This document shows positions 1-8,791 of a stretch of DNA of 64,000 nucleotides, piece by piece (position 1 is the stretch's first letter; each line of letters begins with the position of its first letter). The stretch covers positions 62,001 through 126,000 of the forward strand of contig NZ_JAAOIV010000010.1 of NCBI RefSeq assembly GCF_011440275.1, read 5' to 3'. Position numbers and translations under genes: made by a program. The stretch comes from Metallococcus carri. GTDB lineage: Bacteria; Actinomycetota; Actinomycetes; Actinomycetales; Dermatophilaceae. The notes beneath the pieces are model-generated. The model did no database searches. It worked only from the letters and a program-made list of their open reading frames with translations, and was not told the DNA's origin.

Positions 1-1082
1 TCGACCGGGCGAGCATCCAGCGGGCGGCCGGAGTCGAGCCGGGCGAGCAGCAGCAGATCCTCCACCAGTGCGGTCATCCGCTCGGCCTCCGACTCGATCC
101 TCCCCAGCGCATGGGACACCCCGGTCGGCACCGGTTCGCGCTCGCGGCGAGACAACTCGGCATACCCGCGAATCGAGGCGAGCGGAGTGCGCAACTCGTG
201 CGAGGCGTCCGCGACGAACTGCCGCACCTGGGTCTCGCTCGCCTGGCGAGCGCGCAGGGCGCTGTCGATGTGGTCGAGCAGGTCGTTGAGCGCGGCACCC
301 ACCTGCCCTACTTCGGTATGCCGGTCGGTGTCCTCGGCGGGCACCCGCTCGTGCATGCGGACTTCACCGCTGGACAGCGGCAGCTGGGAGACCCGCGTCG
401 CGGTCGCGGCGACCCGGCGCAGCGGGCTGGTCGCGCTGCCGACCAGGGCGCCGGTGGCCAGGCCGGCGAGGATGATGCCGCCGATGCTGAGCAGCAGGAT
501 CGCCAGCGCGGTGTCCGCGACGGTCTTGGTGACCGGCGCGAGCGGCAGCCCGTAATAGGAGATGACCCGCACATCGCCGTTGTTGAAATGCTCGGTCTGC
601 TGGAAGACCACCACCCGGAAGGTGCCGTCCGCGCCGAGGTCGACGGTGCGTGGAGAGTCGCCGAGGTCGGCCTCCTGCAGGGTGGCGACGGTCGAATTGG
701 ACATCGTGTAGGTCTTGCCCAGCTTGGTGATCATCGCCTGGGTCTGGCGCGAGCCGTCCTGGAACACCAGGACGACCGGCTTGCCGCTCGCAGCGTTGAT
801 GTCCAGATGCAGCGAGTCGCCGCCACCGCCGATGGTGCGGTCCTGGGGGCCCGGCGCGCCGGATCGGGCCGCGGCGGTCGCCGCGCCGAGTTGGGCGTTG
901 ATCTGGCTCATCTGGGTGATGTAAACGCGGTAGAGCGTCAGCCCGCCGATGGCCGCGGTGACGAGGGTGAACAGCAGCAGGATCGAGGTGACCAGCCGGG
1001 CCTGGAGGGTCCAGTGCCGGGGATGCAGCGCCGCCAGCCGGCCGACGCCACCGCGGCCCTGGCCGGTGGCGGGTGGGCTCAC
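1..1082 (-). CDS. Two-component sensor histidine kinase (3' end cut by window)
   Basis: Membrane sensor kinase that would phosphorylate the response regulator encoded just upstream. Translating the minus strand from GTG at 1082 gives 360 codons with no stop before the window edge: TM1 at about residues 30-50, an extracytoplasmic sensor region of about 130 residues, TM2 at about 183-205, a HAMP segment, and the HisKA box ASHELRTPLASIRGY with the phospho-accepting His near residue 295. The C-terminal HATPase domain lies outside the window. The GTG start overlaps the regulator stop by 4 bp (GTGA), so the pair is translationally coupled. The stimulus cannot be told from sequence. The family (HAMP/HisKA, OmpR-class partner) is secure. 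Confidence 0.9.
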   Translation of the reverse strand, partial: MSPPATGQGRGGVGRLAALHPRHWTLQARLVTSILLLFTLVTAAIGGLTLYRVYITQMSQINAQLGAATAAARSGAPGPQDRTIGGGGDSLHLDINAASGKPVVLVFQDGSRQTQAMITKLGKTYTMSNSTVATLQEADLGDSPRTVDLGADGTFRVVVFQQTEHFNNGDVRVISYYGLPLAPVTKTVADTALAILLLSIGGIILAGLATGALVGSATSPLRRVAATATRVSQLPLSSGEVRMHERVPAEDTDRHTEVGQVGAALNDLLDHIDSALRARQASETQVRQFVADASHELRTPLASIRGYAELSRREREPVPTGVSHALGRIESEAERMTALVEDLLLLARLDSGRPLDARPV

Positions 1083-1801
1083 GTCGCGGGCTTGAGGACG
1101 TATCCGGCGCCCCGCATGGTGTGGATCATCGGCTCACGGCCGGCGTCGATCTTCTTGCGCAGATAGGAGATGTAGAGCTCGACCACATTGGCCTGTCCGC
1201 CGAAGTCGTAGTTCCACACCCGGTCGAGGATCTGCGCCTTGGACAGCACCCGGCGCGGGTTGCGCATGAGATAGCGCAGCAGCTCGAATTCCGTTGCGGT
1301 CAGGGAGATTTCGACACCACCGCGGGTGACCTCGTGGCTGTCCTCGTCGAGGGTCAGGTCGCCGACGACGAGCACCGAGGAAGACTCCTCCACCAACTGC
1401 ACCGACCGCCGCAGCAATGCCCGCACCCGGGCCACGACCTCCTCGAGACTGAACGGCTTGGTCACATAATCGTCGCCACCGGCGGTCAGCCCCGCCACGC
1501 GGTCCTCGACGGCATCGCGGGCGGTCAGGAAGAGCACCGGCAGGCTCGGGTCGCCGCTGCGGATGCGGCGCAGCACCTCCATGCCGTCGAAGTCCGGCAG
1601 CATCATGTCCAGCACCACCGCGTCGGGCTTGAACTCCTTGGCGGCCCGCACCGCAGCGTGCCCCGACGCGGCCGTCTGGATGTCCCAGCCCTCGTAGCGC
1701 AGCGCCATACTCAACAACTCGGTGAGGTTGGCCTCGTCGTCGACGACGAGGACACGGACGGGCGAGCCGTCGACACGGGTGAGGGCAGGCGTGGCGGTCA
1801 T
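1079..1801 (-). CDS. OmpR/PhoB-family response regulator
   Basis: DNA-binding response regulator, 240 aa. Receiver domain at residues 15-130 with the acidic pair DDE at 21-23, phospho-acceptor Asp65 (VVLDMMLPD) and the conserved Lys of VTKPF; winged-helix effector domain at about 140-238 (ATEFELLRYLMRNPRRVLS, then the recognition region ending in HTMRGAGYVL). First gene of a two-gene operon with the kinase that follows with a 4-bp overlap. ATG at 1801 is preceded by a short G-rich Shine-Dalgarno (GGGGG, 4-5 nt). The overall look resembles the actinobacterial PrrA/TcrA/MprA group, but the specific orthologue cannot be assigned by eye. Direct repeats upstream (1846-1864) could be its autoregulatory site. 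Confidence 0.95.
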   Translation of the reverse strand: MTATPALTRVDGSPVRVLVVDDEANLTELLSMALRYEGWDIQTAASGHAAVRAAKEFKPDAVVLDMMLPDFDGMEVLRRIRSGDPSLPVLFLTARDAVEDRVAGLTAGGDDYVTKPFSLEEVVARVRALLRRSVQLVEESSSVLVVGDLTLDEDSHEVTRGGVEISLTATEFELLRYLMRNPRRVLSKAQILDRVWNYDFGGQANVVELYISYLRKKIDAGREPMIHTMRGAGYVLKPAT

Positions 1802-1845
1802 GCCCCCAGTCTGGTTGGCACAGTTGGGCCAAAGCTAGGCCGTTT

Positions 1846-1864
1846 CTGTGGAGATCCTGTGGAG
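1846..1864. promoter_or_regulatory. Direct repeats CTGTGGAG spaced 11 bp (candidate regulator site)
   Basis: Two copies of CTGTGGAG begin at 1846 and 1857, exactly 11 bp apart, in the divergent gap between the response regulator (start 1801, minus) and the DUF2786 gene (start 1975, plus). Tandem half-sites one helical turn apart are the usual arrangement for OmpR-family dimers, so this may be the binding site of the adjacent regulator. A related inverted word, TTGTCCACA, lies at 1893-1901 and matches the actinobacterial DnaA box. Inference only. Confidence 0.35.
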
Positions 1865-1974
1865 TATGCCGGAGCGTGTGCCGCCGCGGACGTTGTCCAC
1901 AGGGCGCCCAGCGCCATCGCGGGGTGATGCCGCACGCTGGTCGGGTCATCCCGTCCACGCCCGAGAGGTCCCCC

Positions 1975-3237
1975 GTGAGCAGCAATCGTCACAGTCGCCA
2001 CCGGCTGCAGGACCTGACCAGCACCGCCGTGTGGGGCGCCGTGCAGGCGTTGGCCGCCGCCCGCAGCGACGCCTGCGATGACGCGGTCGCCCTGATCGTC
2101 TCGCTCGGCGACGACGCGGGCGCCCGGCGGATCGTGCACGCCACCATCCGCGGGACGATCCGCGAGCGGGTCACCCAGGCGTGGACCTCCGGCTGGCAGC
2201 CCGCAGATCTGCACCGTTATGCGCGGCGCACGCTCGGCACGCTCGAGCAGTCGCTGGTGGCCGATGCGATCGCCGACGAACTGCGGGCCTACGCACCGGT
2301 CACCGTCGACCCCACCTGGGCCGGCCAGCTCGACGAGATCGGGGCGACAGTCTGGTGGTCACCGGACCAGACTTTCCTCGACGCTCGAGCCGCGCGGGTG
2401 ACGGCGTGGGAGCTCACCACCGCGGCGATGCAGGTGGTGCACCTGCTCTCCCGGCTGCCCGCCCTCGAAGCGATCGGCCCGCTCCCGGGCACGGCGCGCC
2501 CGCGAGCCCAGGCCGCCGTCGAGGTCGACCAGCGCATCCTGGCGCGGGTGCGGGCGCTGCTCGCCAAGGCCGAGTCCACCACCTATCCGGCCGAGGCGGA
2601 GACCTTCACCGCCGGCGCGCAGTCGCTGATGGCCCGGCACAGCATCGACGCGGCGCTGCTCGCGGCGACGCACCCGGAGCGGGCCGACGCACCGATCGCC
2701 CGCCGCATCGGCATCGACAACCCCTACGAGACCGAGAAGGTCATGCTGCTCGGTGCGGTCGCTGACGCGAACCGATGCCGCACCGTCTGGGCCAAGGCCC
2801 TCGGGTTCAGCACGGTGGTCGGGCACGCCGGAGACGTCGGCGCGACCGAGACGCTGTTCACCTCGCTGCTCGTGCAGGCCACCCAGGCGATGACGCGAGA
2901 GGGCAGCCGCACCGACCGGGTGGGTCGCTCGCGCACGCGCACCTTCCGCCGGTCCTTCCTGCAGGCGTATGCCGCCCGCATCGGTGAGCGGCTTACCGAA
3001 GCGGCTGAGGCCGAGGCCGAAACCATTGCGGGGCAACGAGACTCGGCTGGACGACGCGAGCTGGTGCGGGTCCTGGATGCGCGATCGGCAGCCGTGGACG
3101 AGCGGCTCGAGGAGCTCTTCCCCCAGACCGTGTCGCAGCGGCTGCGCACCAGCTACGACGCCGAAGGGTGGGCATCTGGGCACCGGGCAGCCGACCGGGC
3201 CCGGCTGGGCGGTGACGCCATCGAGGGCGGCGAGTGA
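1975..3237 (+). CDS. DUF2786 domain protein
   Basis: Cytoplasmic protein of 420 aa, function unknown. A DUF2786 module sits at about residues 185-225 (core LLAKAESTTYPAEAETF and the following AQSLMARHSID). The C-terminal half is mostly alpha-helical and Arg/Glu-rich. The N-terminal 180 residues show no motif I recognise. GTG at 1975 is chosen because GAGAGG at 1963-1968 gives a 6-nt spacing; an ATG farther upstream lacks a ribosome site and adds a low-complexity tail. It stands alone, divergent from the two-component operon, and 177 bp before the sugar porter. DUF2786 proteins are widespread in actinobacteria and often linked to phage or stress loci, but nothing here indicates either. Confidence 0.85.
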   Translation: MSSNRHSRHRLQDLTSTAVWGAVQALAAARSDACDDAVALIVSLGDDAGARRIVHATIRGTIRERVTQAWTSGWQPADLHRYARRTLGTLEQSLVADAIADELRAYAPVTVDPTWAGQLDEIGATVWWSPDQTFLDARAARVTAWELTTAAMQVVHLLSRLPALEAIGPLPGTARPRAQAAVEVDQRILARVRALLAKAESTTYPAEAETFTAGAQSLMARHSIDAALLAATHPERADAPIARRIGIDNPYETEKVMLLGAVADANRCRTVWAKALGFSTVVGHAGDVGATETLFTSLLVQATQAMTREGSRTDRVGRSRTRTFRRSFLQAYAARIGERLTEAAEAEAETIAGQRDSAGRRELVRVLDARSAAVDERLEELFPQTVSQRLRTSYDAEGWASGHRAADRARLGGDAIEGGE

Positions 3238-3414
3238 CTCCCCGACCCGGCATACGGGCACATCTCGCAAAACGAGAGGGAGCAATGCGCGCCGCGTCCA
3301 GCTGACAGGTCTACGGTCGGATGCACTGTGCAGGACCCAGGCCCGGGCGCCGCGTCGACCACGAGGTGCGTGAGCCCGCCCTGGCAACGAATTTCGGCTG
3401 GTGAGGGAGTGATG

Positions 3415-4851
3415 ATGAGCGAGCATGGCGCGGTCGCCGACGAACCGTCCATCTACGACGAGGGCAGCACGGCACATGTCCCGCTGCGCATCGCGGCGGT
3501 CGCCGCCCTCGGCGGACTGTTGTTCGGCTACGACTCCTCGGTCATCAACGGCGCGAACGACTCGATCGCCAAGCGGTTCCACGTCGACTCAGTCAGCCTG
3601 GGGTTCGCGGTGGCCTCCGCCCTGCTCGGCGCTGCGGTGGGTGCGATGCTGGCCGGCCGCATCGCCGACCGGTTCGGCCGCCTGACGACGATGAAGGTCG
3701 CGGCGGTGCTCTTCCTGATCAGCGCGATCGTCACCGGCTTCGCCCCGGCGTTGTGGGTGGTCGTGCTCGGCCGCATCCTCGGCGGACTCGGGGTGGGCCT
3801 CGCCTCGGTGATCGCCCCGGCCTATATCGCCGAGATCTCACCGGCGCACGTGCGCGGCCGGCTCGGCTCGCTGCAGCAGCTCGCGATCGTGACCGGCATC
3901 TTCCTGGCCTTCTTGGTCAACTACACCCTGCAGAAGATCGCCGGCTCGGCCGACGCGGTGTTGTGGCTGGGGCAGCCGGCCTGGCGGTGGATGTTCTTGA
4001 TGATGGCGATCCCGGCCGTGGTCTACGGCGTGCTCGCCTTCACGATCCCCGAGTCGCCGCGCTTCCTGATCAGCCAGGGCCGCATCGACCAGGCCCGCCG
4101 GGTGCTCGGCGGTCTGCTCGGCACCCGCGGCCTGGACGTCAAGATCGTGCAGATCCGGCAGACCCTCAAGTCGGAGCGCAAGCCCTCGATCCGCGACCTC
4201 AAGGGTCCGGCCTTCGGCCTCGCCCCGATCGTCTGGGTCGGCATCCTGCTGTCGGTGTTCCAGCAGTTCGTCGGCATCAACGTGATCTTCTACTACTCCA
4301 ACATCCTGTGGCAGGCGGTCGGCTTCGACCAGTCGCAGGCCTTCTTGATCTCGCTGATCAGCTCGATCATCAACGTGCTCACCACGCTCATCGCGATCGC
4401 GACCATCGACAAATTCGGCCGCAAGCCGCTGCTGCTGGTCGGATCCGCGGGCATGACCATTTCGCTCGCGGTGATGGCCTTCGTCTTCGCCACCGCCCCG
4501 GTCGTGAACGGCACCCCGCACCTCAACAGCTGGCAGGGCCCGGTCGCCCTCATCGCCGCGAACCTCTTCGTCATCGCCTTCGGTATGTCGTGGGGCCCGG
4601 TCGTGTGGGTGCTGCTCGGCGAGACCTTCCCCAACCGCATCCGCGCCTCCGCCCTGTCGGTGGCCGCGGCCGCCCAGTGGGTCGCCAACTGGATCATCAC
4701 CGAGACCTTCCCGAGCCTGCGCGACCTGTCGCTCGGTCTCGCCTACGGGCTGTATGCCGGGTTCGCGCTCCTCTCGTTCGTTTTCGTGAAGCGCTGGGTT
4801 CGCGAGACCAACGGTGTCGAGCTCGAGGACATGCACCACACCGTCGACTGA
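3415..4851 (+). CDS. MFS sugar porter (sugar/H+ symporter family)
   Basis: Inner-membrane proton-coupled sugar importer of the TC 2.A.1.1 sugar porter family, 478 aa with 12 predicted TM helices. Hallmarks: GGLLFGYDSSVINGA in TM1 (about residue 35-50), the GRIADRFGR loop 2-3 motif (about 82-90), PESPRFL after TM6 (about 211) and QQFVGINVIFYYS in TM7 (about 281-293). The C-terminal PETKG motif is degenerate (VRETNG). Of two adjacent ATGs (3412, 3415) the second has the better spacing from GAGGGAG (3403-3409). The next gene, an iron alcohol dehydrogenase, starts 24 nt downstream, so the two are probably co-transcribed. Substrate unknown; hexose, pentose or polyol are all possible. Confidence 0.93.
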   Translation: MSEHGAVADEPSIYDEGSTAHVPLRIAAVAALGGLLFGYDSSVINGANDSIAKRFHVDSVSLGFAVASALLGAAVGAMLAGRIADRFGRLTTMKVAAVLFLISAIVTGFAPALWVVVLGRILGGLGVGLASVIAPAYIAEISPAHVRGRLGSLQQLAIVTGIFLAFLVNYTLQKIAGSADAVLWLGQPAWRWMFLMMAIPAVVYGVLAFTIPESPRFLISQGRIDQARRVLGGLLGTRGLDVKIVQIRQTLKSERKPSIRDLKGPAFGLAPIVWVGILLSVFQQFVGINVIFYYSNILWQAVGFDQSQAFLISLISSIINVLTTLIAIATIDKFGRKPLLLVGSAGMTISLAVMAFVFATAPVVNGTPHLNSWQGPVALIAANLFVIAFGMSWGPVVWVLLGETFPNRIRASALSVAAAAQWVANWIITETFPSLRDLSLGLAYGLYAGFALLSFVFVKRWVRETNGVELEDMHHTVD

Positions 4852-4875
4852 CCGCTCCGCCGCAGGAGGTACCGC

Positions 4876-6033
4876 ATGACCGCACAGATCGCTCTGCCCC
4901 GCTTCGCCCGGATCGGCGCCGGCGCCGTCAACGACATCGGGGAGGTCGTCGCACAGCTGGGCGTGCGGCGGCCCCTGCTGGTGACTGACGCCTATCTGGT
5001 CTCGACCGGCGCCGCCGAGCGCATCCTGCAGGTGCTGCGCGACGCCGGCGTCGAGCCGAGCTTGTTCGACGGGACGGTGCCCGATCCCACCACCGACTCG
5101 CTGAAGGCTGGCGTCGAGGCGGTGCAGGCGCACCGGGCCGATGCGGTGATCGGCTTCGGTGGGGGCAGCCCGATGGACACCGCCAAGGCCCTCGCGGTGC
5201 TCGGCACCCAGGGCGGGCAGATGCGCGATTACAAGGCGCCGCAGACCTATTCGGGGCCGGCGCTGCCGATCATCGCCATACCGACCACCGCGGGCAGCGG
5301 GTCGGAGGTCACCCAGTTCACCGTCATCAGCGACAGTGACAACGACGAGAAGATGCTGTGTCCGGGCCTGTCGTTCTTGCCGATCGCGTCGATCATCGAC
5401 GTCGAGCTGACCTTGTCGATGCCGCCCCGGCTGACCGCCGACACCGGCATCGACGCCCTCACCCATGCCATCGAGGCCTACGTGAGCCGCAAGGCCAACG
5501 CCTTCTCCGACGGGCTGGCGCTCGCCGCGATCACCGCGATCGGACGCAGCCTGCGCACCGCCTATCACGACGGCGCCGACCGGGCCGCGCGGGAAACCAT
5601 GATGGTGGCGGCCACCCAGGCCGGCATGGCCTTCTCCAACTCCAGCGTTGCCCTCGTCCACGGCATGAGCCGCCCGATCGGCGCGCACTTCCACGTCGCC
5701 CACGGCCTGTCCAATGCGATGCTCTTCCCGGCGGTCACCGCCTACAGCATCGACGGCGCCCCTGAGCGGTATGCCGCGGCTGCCGCCGCGCTCGGCGTCA
5801 GCGCGGACACGACCACCGCCCAGGCCCAGGGCCTGGTGGACTATCTGCGCGCGCTGCGCGAGGAGCTCGACGTGCCCACGCCGCAGACCTACGGCATCGA
5901 CCGAGCGCGGTGGGACGAGCTCGTGCCACTGATGGCACAGCAGGCGCTCGCGTCCGGGTCGCCGGACAACAACCCGGTCGTGCCGTCCGCGGCGGATATC
6001 GAGCAGATCTACGCCGAGATCTACGCCCGCTGA
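4876..6033 (+). CDS. Iron-containing alcohol dehydrogenase
   Basis: Group III (Fe-dependent) NAD(P)-linked alcohol dehydrogenase of 385 aa. It has the nucleotide-binding GGGSPMDTAKAL (about residues 95-106), the AIPTTAGSGSEVT segment (about 134-146), and the metal ligands in DTGIDALTHAIEAY (Asp about 194, His about 198) and HGMSRPIGAHFHVAHG (His about 261 and 275). ATG 4876 has a consensus AGGAGGT at 4863-4869. It follows the sugar porter by 24 nt and converges on glpD, with stop codons adjacent at 6033/6034. The family includes 1,3-propanediol, butanol, lactaldehyde and maleylacetate enzymes; the substrate here is likely a product of the co-transported sugar or polyol but is not determined. 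Confidence 0.93.
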   Translation: MTAQIALPRFARIGAGAVNDIGEVVAQLGVRRPLLVTDAYLVSTGAAERILQVLRDAGVEPSLFDGTVPDPTTDSLKAGVEAVQAHRADAVIGFGGGSPMDTAKALAVLGTQGGQMRDYKAPQTYSGPALPIIAIPTTAGSGSEVTQFTVISDSDNDEKMLCPGLSFLPIASIIDVELTLSMPPRLTADTGIDALTHAIEAYVSRKANAFSDGLALAAITAIGRSLRTAYHDGADRAARETMMVAATQAGMAFSNSSVALVHGMSRPIGAHFHVAHGLSNAMLFPAVTAYSIDGAPERYAAAAAALGVSADTTTAQAQGLVDYLRALREELDVPTPQTYGIDRARWDELVPLMAQQALASGSPDNNPVVPSAADIEQIYAEIYAR

Positions 6034-7761
6034 TCAGCGGGTGGCGACCACCTGCCGCAGACCCGGCCGGGTCTCCGGTGCCTTCCGCCGGGCGGCGTCA
6101 CTCTCTTCGTCGGTCTCCAACTCCTGCGACGCGCGCTCGGCGCGCACGCGCTCGACATAGGCATCGATCTCGCGCTGCTTGGTCGCCTCATCCCAGCCGA
6201 GCACGGCAGCCATGATGTCGGCGGTTTCCTGCACGGCGTCGACCCCACGGTGCTTGGTCTCGATCGACATGCGGGTGCGTCGGGTGAGCACGTCGGCGAT
6301 GTGCAGGGCGCCCTCGTGGGTGACGGCATACTTCAGCTCGGCCCGCAGATACTTCTCGGCCGATTTCACCGGCTCGAGCAGGCTCGGGTCCTCGCTCGCC
6401 AGCGCCAGCACCTCGTGCAGCTTGGAGCCATAGCGGCCGAGCAGGTGCTCGATCCGCCACTCCGGCAGCCCGCTCTCGGCGGCGAGCTCGTGCTTGAGGT
6501 TGAGCATGGCCTGATAACCGTCGGCGCCGATCAGCGGCGTGCGGTCGGTGACCGACTCGCGGATGTCGCCGAGGTCCTTGGCCGCGGCGTTGACCGCGTC
6601 CTGCGCCATCACTCGGTAGGTCGTGTACTTCCCGCCGGCGATCGACACCAGCCCCGGTTGCGGGCGCGCCACGGCGTGCTCGCGCGACAGCTGGGAGGTT
6701 TGCTCGGACTCCCCGGCGAGCAGCGGGCGCAGCCCGGCATACACCCCGAGGATGTCGTCCTTGGTGATCGGGCTGGCGAGCACGGTGTTGACGTGATCGA
6801 GGATGTACTGGATGTCGCTCGCGGTGGCCGACGGGTGGGCCAGGTCGAGATTCCAGTCGGTGTCGGTCGTGCCGATCAGCCACTGCTGGCCCCACGGGAT
6901 GACGAAGAGGACGGACTTCTCGGTGCGCAGGATCAGCCCGACCTCACCGGCGATCCGGTCGCGGGGCACCAGGATGTGCACGCCCTTGGACGCGCGCACC
7001 CGGAAGCGGCCGCGGCCGCCGGTCATCCGCTGCAGGTCGTCGGTCCACACGCCCGTCGCGTTGATCACGACGCGGGCGCGGACCTTCTGGCGCTCGCCGG
7101 TCTCGACATCGCGCACGACGACGCCGACCACCCGGTCGGCCTCGGTGATCATCTCGACGACCTCGGTCGAACTGCGCACGACCGCGCCGTAGTGGGCGGC
7201 GGTCCGCGCGACCGTCATCGTATGGCGGGCGTCGTCGGCCTGCGCGTCGTAATAGCGCACGGCGCCGACCAGGGCGTCGGCCTTGAGGCCGGGGAACATC
7301 TTCAGCGCACCGCCACGGGTGAGGTGCTTTTGCCGCGGCACCGACCGGGCGCCGCCCATCTGGTCGTACATCGACAGCCCGGTGGCGACATACGGCCGCT
7401 CCCAACCGCGGTGCGAGAGGGGATAGAGGAAGGCGACCGGGTGCACCAGGTGCGGGGCGATGGTCGTCAGCATAAGTTCGCGCTCGTGCAGCGCCTCGGC
7501 GACCAGGCTGAAGTTCATCTGTTCCAGATAGCGCAGCCCGCCGTGGAAGAGTTTGCTGCTGCGCGAGGAGGTGCCGCTGGCGAAGTCGCGCGCCTCGACC
7601 AGGCCGGTGCGCAGCCCGCGGGTCGCGGCGTCCAGCGCGGCGCCCGCTCCGGTGACGCCGCCGCCGATCACGAGCACGTCGAACTCGCGCTCGCCGAGCT
7701 CCGTCCACGCCTGCGCGTGCTCTTTCGGGCCGAGCGTGGAACTGAACGGTTGCATCACCAT
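6034..7761 (-). CDS. glpD: Aerobic glycerol-3-phosphate dehydrogenase
   Basis: FAD flavoenzyme at the inner face of the membrane that oxidises sn-glycerol-3-phosphate to dihydroxyacetone phosphate and feeds electrons to quinone; 575 aa. Visible features: FAD-binding VIGGGVTGAGAALDAATRG near residues 31-49, the GlpD signature ASGTSSRSSKLFHGGLRYLE, IGTTDTDWN, and the C-terminal DAO_C region (about 430-540). ATG 7761 is preferred because AAAGGA lies 9 nt upstream; farther upstream codons are AT-rich leader sequence. Divergent from glpF-glpK with a 207-bp shared promoter region, which completes the glycerol uptake-kinase-dehydrogenase pathway. Confidence 0.96.
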   Translation of the reverse strand: MVMQPFSSTLGPKEHAQAWTELGEREFDVLVIGGGVTGAGAALDAATRGLRTGLVEARDFASGTSSRSSKLFHGGLRYLEQMNFSLVAEALHERELMLTTIAPHLVHPVAFLYPLSHRGWERPYVATGLSMYDQMGGARSVPRQKHLTRGGALKMFPGLKADALVGAVRYYDAQADDARHTMTVARTAAHYGAVVRSSTEVVEMITEADRVVGVVVRDVETGERQKVRARVVINATGVWTDDLQRMTGGRGRFRVRASKGVHILVPRDRIAGEVGLILRTEKSVLFVIPWGQQWLIGTTDTDWNLDLAHPSATASDIQYILDHVNTVLASPITKDDILGVYAGLRPLLAGESEQTSQLSREHAVARPQPGLVSIAGGKYTTYRVMAQDAVNAAAKDLGDIRESVTDRTPLIGADGYQAMLNLKHELAAESGLPEWRIEHLLGRYGSKLHEVLALASEDPSLLEPVKSAEKYLRAELKYAVTHEGALHIADVLTRRTRMSIETKHRGVDAVQETADIMAAVLGWDEATKQREIDAYVERVRAERASQELETDEESDAARRKAPETRPGLRQVVATR

Positions 7762-7829
7762 GGCGGGCAGTCCTTTCCGGCGGGGTTCCTTGGCCAGCCT
7801 AGTTGGCGCATCCCCCAGGTCTCCATCTA

Positions 7830-7841
7830 CTACATTTGTAG
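7830..7841. promoter_or_regulatory. AT-rich palindrome between glpD and glpF (candidate glycerol operator)
   Basis: CTACATTTGTAG (arms CTACA/TGTAG) within an unusually AT-rich patch (about 7825-7850) in the gap between divergent glpD and glpF. It is 69 nt before the glpD ATG and 127 nt before the glpF ATG. Its position suggests the binding site of a glycerol regulator (IclR-type GylR or DeoR-type GlpR in other bacteria), but no regulator gene is encoded here. Inferred from symmetry and position only. Confidence 0.4.
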
Positions 7842-7968
7842 AAATTTTACCCCGCGTTGAAGTTACCTTCGAGTAGCGGTGTTGGCGGCAATGCGGACTT
7901 TGATAGAACATGCGCATGTCACGACGGGGTGATCGGCACCTCGCATCGCTCCTGGGAGGGAACCCTCG

Positions 7969-8709
7969 ATGAGTCTCGGATCAGTATTTGTGAGCGAGGT
8001 GCTCGGGACGATGCTCCTGCTGCTCCTCGGTTGCGGCGTGGTGGCCAATGTGGCGCTGCCGCGCAACAACGGCACCGATGGTGGGTTCCTGCTGGTGAAC
8101 TTCGGCTGGGGGATCGCGGTCTTCGCCGGCGTGTTCGCGGCCTACAAGTCGGGCGCGCACCTCAACCCGGCAGTGACCATCGGCCTGCTGACCTCGAACC
8201 TGATGGACGGCAGCGTGACTTACGCCAAGGGCGTCGATGTCACCGTCACCTCGACGCTCGTCTACCTCGCCGCGGAGATGGTCGGCGCCTTCCTCGGTGC
8301 CGTGCTGTGCTGGGCCGCCTACAAGAAGCAGTTCGACGAGCGCGGCGAGGCCGGCTCGCTCGGCGTCTTCTCGACCGGCCCGCAGATCAAGTCGACGGCG
8401 TGGAACCTCGTCACCGAGATCATCGGCACCTTCGTGCTGGTCTTCGTCATCCTGGCCTTTGCCAAGACCCCGTCCGGGCTCGGCCCGTTGGCCGTCGCCC
8501 TGCTGGTCGTCGGCATCGGCGCGAGCCTCGGTGGCCCGACCGGATATGCCATCAACCCGGCCCGCGACCTCGGTCCACGCATCGCGCACGCCGTCCTGCC
8601 GATCCCGCACAAGGACGACAGCAACTGGGGGTACGCCTGGGTGCCGGTTGTCGGCCCGCTCGTCGGCGGCGTCATCGCCGCGGTCGTCGCGAACCTGTAC
8701 ATCAGTTGA
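7969..8709 (+). CDS. glpF: Glycerol uptake facilitator (aquaglyceroporin)
   Basis: MIP-family channel protein, 246 aa with six TM helices and two half-helices. The first NPA box is at residues 66-68 (SGAHLNPAVT) and the second in YAINPARDLGPR near residue 196; the Asp after NPAR and the Arg of GPR are typical of glycerol-conducting members rather than strict water channels. Start at 7969 with GGAGGG about 9 nt upstream. glpK follows after 82 nt that include a strong hairpin (8717-8744), so glpF and glpK are likely one operon with a processed or attenuated junction. Confidence 0.96.
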   Translation: MSLGSVFVSEVLGTMLLLLLGCGVVANVALPRNNGTDGGFLLVNFGWGIAVFAGVFAAYKSGAHLNPAVTIGLLTSNLMDGSVTYAKGVDVTVTSTLVYLAAEMVGAFLGAVLCWAAYKKQFDERGEAGSLGVFSTGPQIKSTAWNLVTEIIGTFVLVFVILAFAKTPSGLGPLAVALLVVGIGASLGGPTGYAINPARDLGPRIAHAVLPIPHKDDSNWGYAWVPVVGPLVGGVIAAVVANLYIS

Positions 8710-8716
8710 CCGTATG

Positions 8717-8744
8717 CCGGCCCGCCTCGCCTGAGGCGGGCCGG
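8717..8744 (+). terminator. Intercistronic hairpin between glpF and glpK
   Basis: Perfect 12-bp stem (CCGGCCCGCCTC at 8717-8728 with its complement at 8733-8744) and a GCCT loop, 8 nt after the glpF stop. There is no U-run; it is followed by TTCCGTT. It may attenuate glpK expression or stabilise glpF mRNA. A GTATGCCG octamer (8712-8719) runs into the left arm. Confidence 0.65.
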
Positions 8745-8791
8745 TTCCGTTCCCGACCAGCCCACCACCCGCCATACGAGATGAGAAGGCA

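Noticed and set aside
1846-1901. Origin of replication
   Set aside because: Only one good DnaA box and two weak relatives, with no dnaA, dnaN or box cluster.
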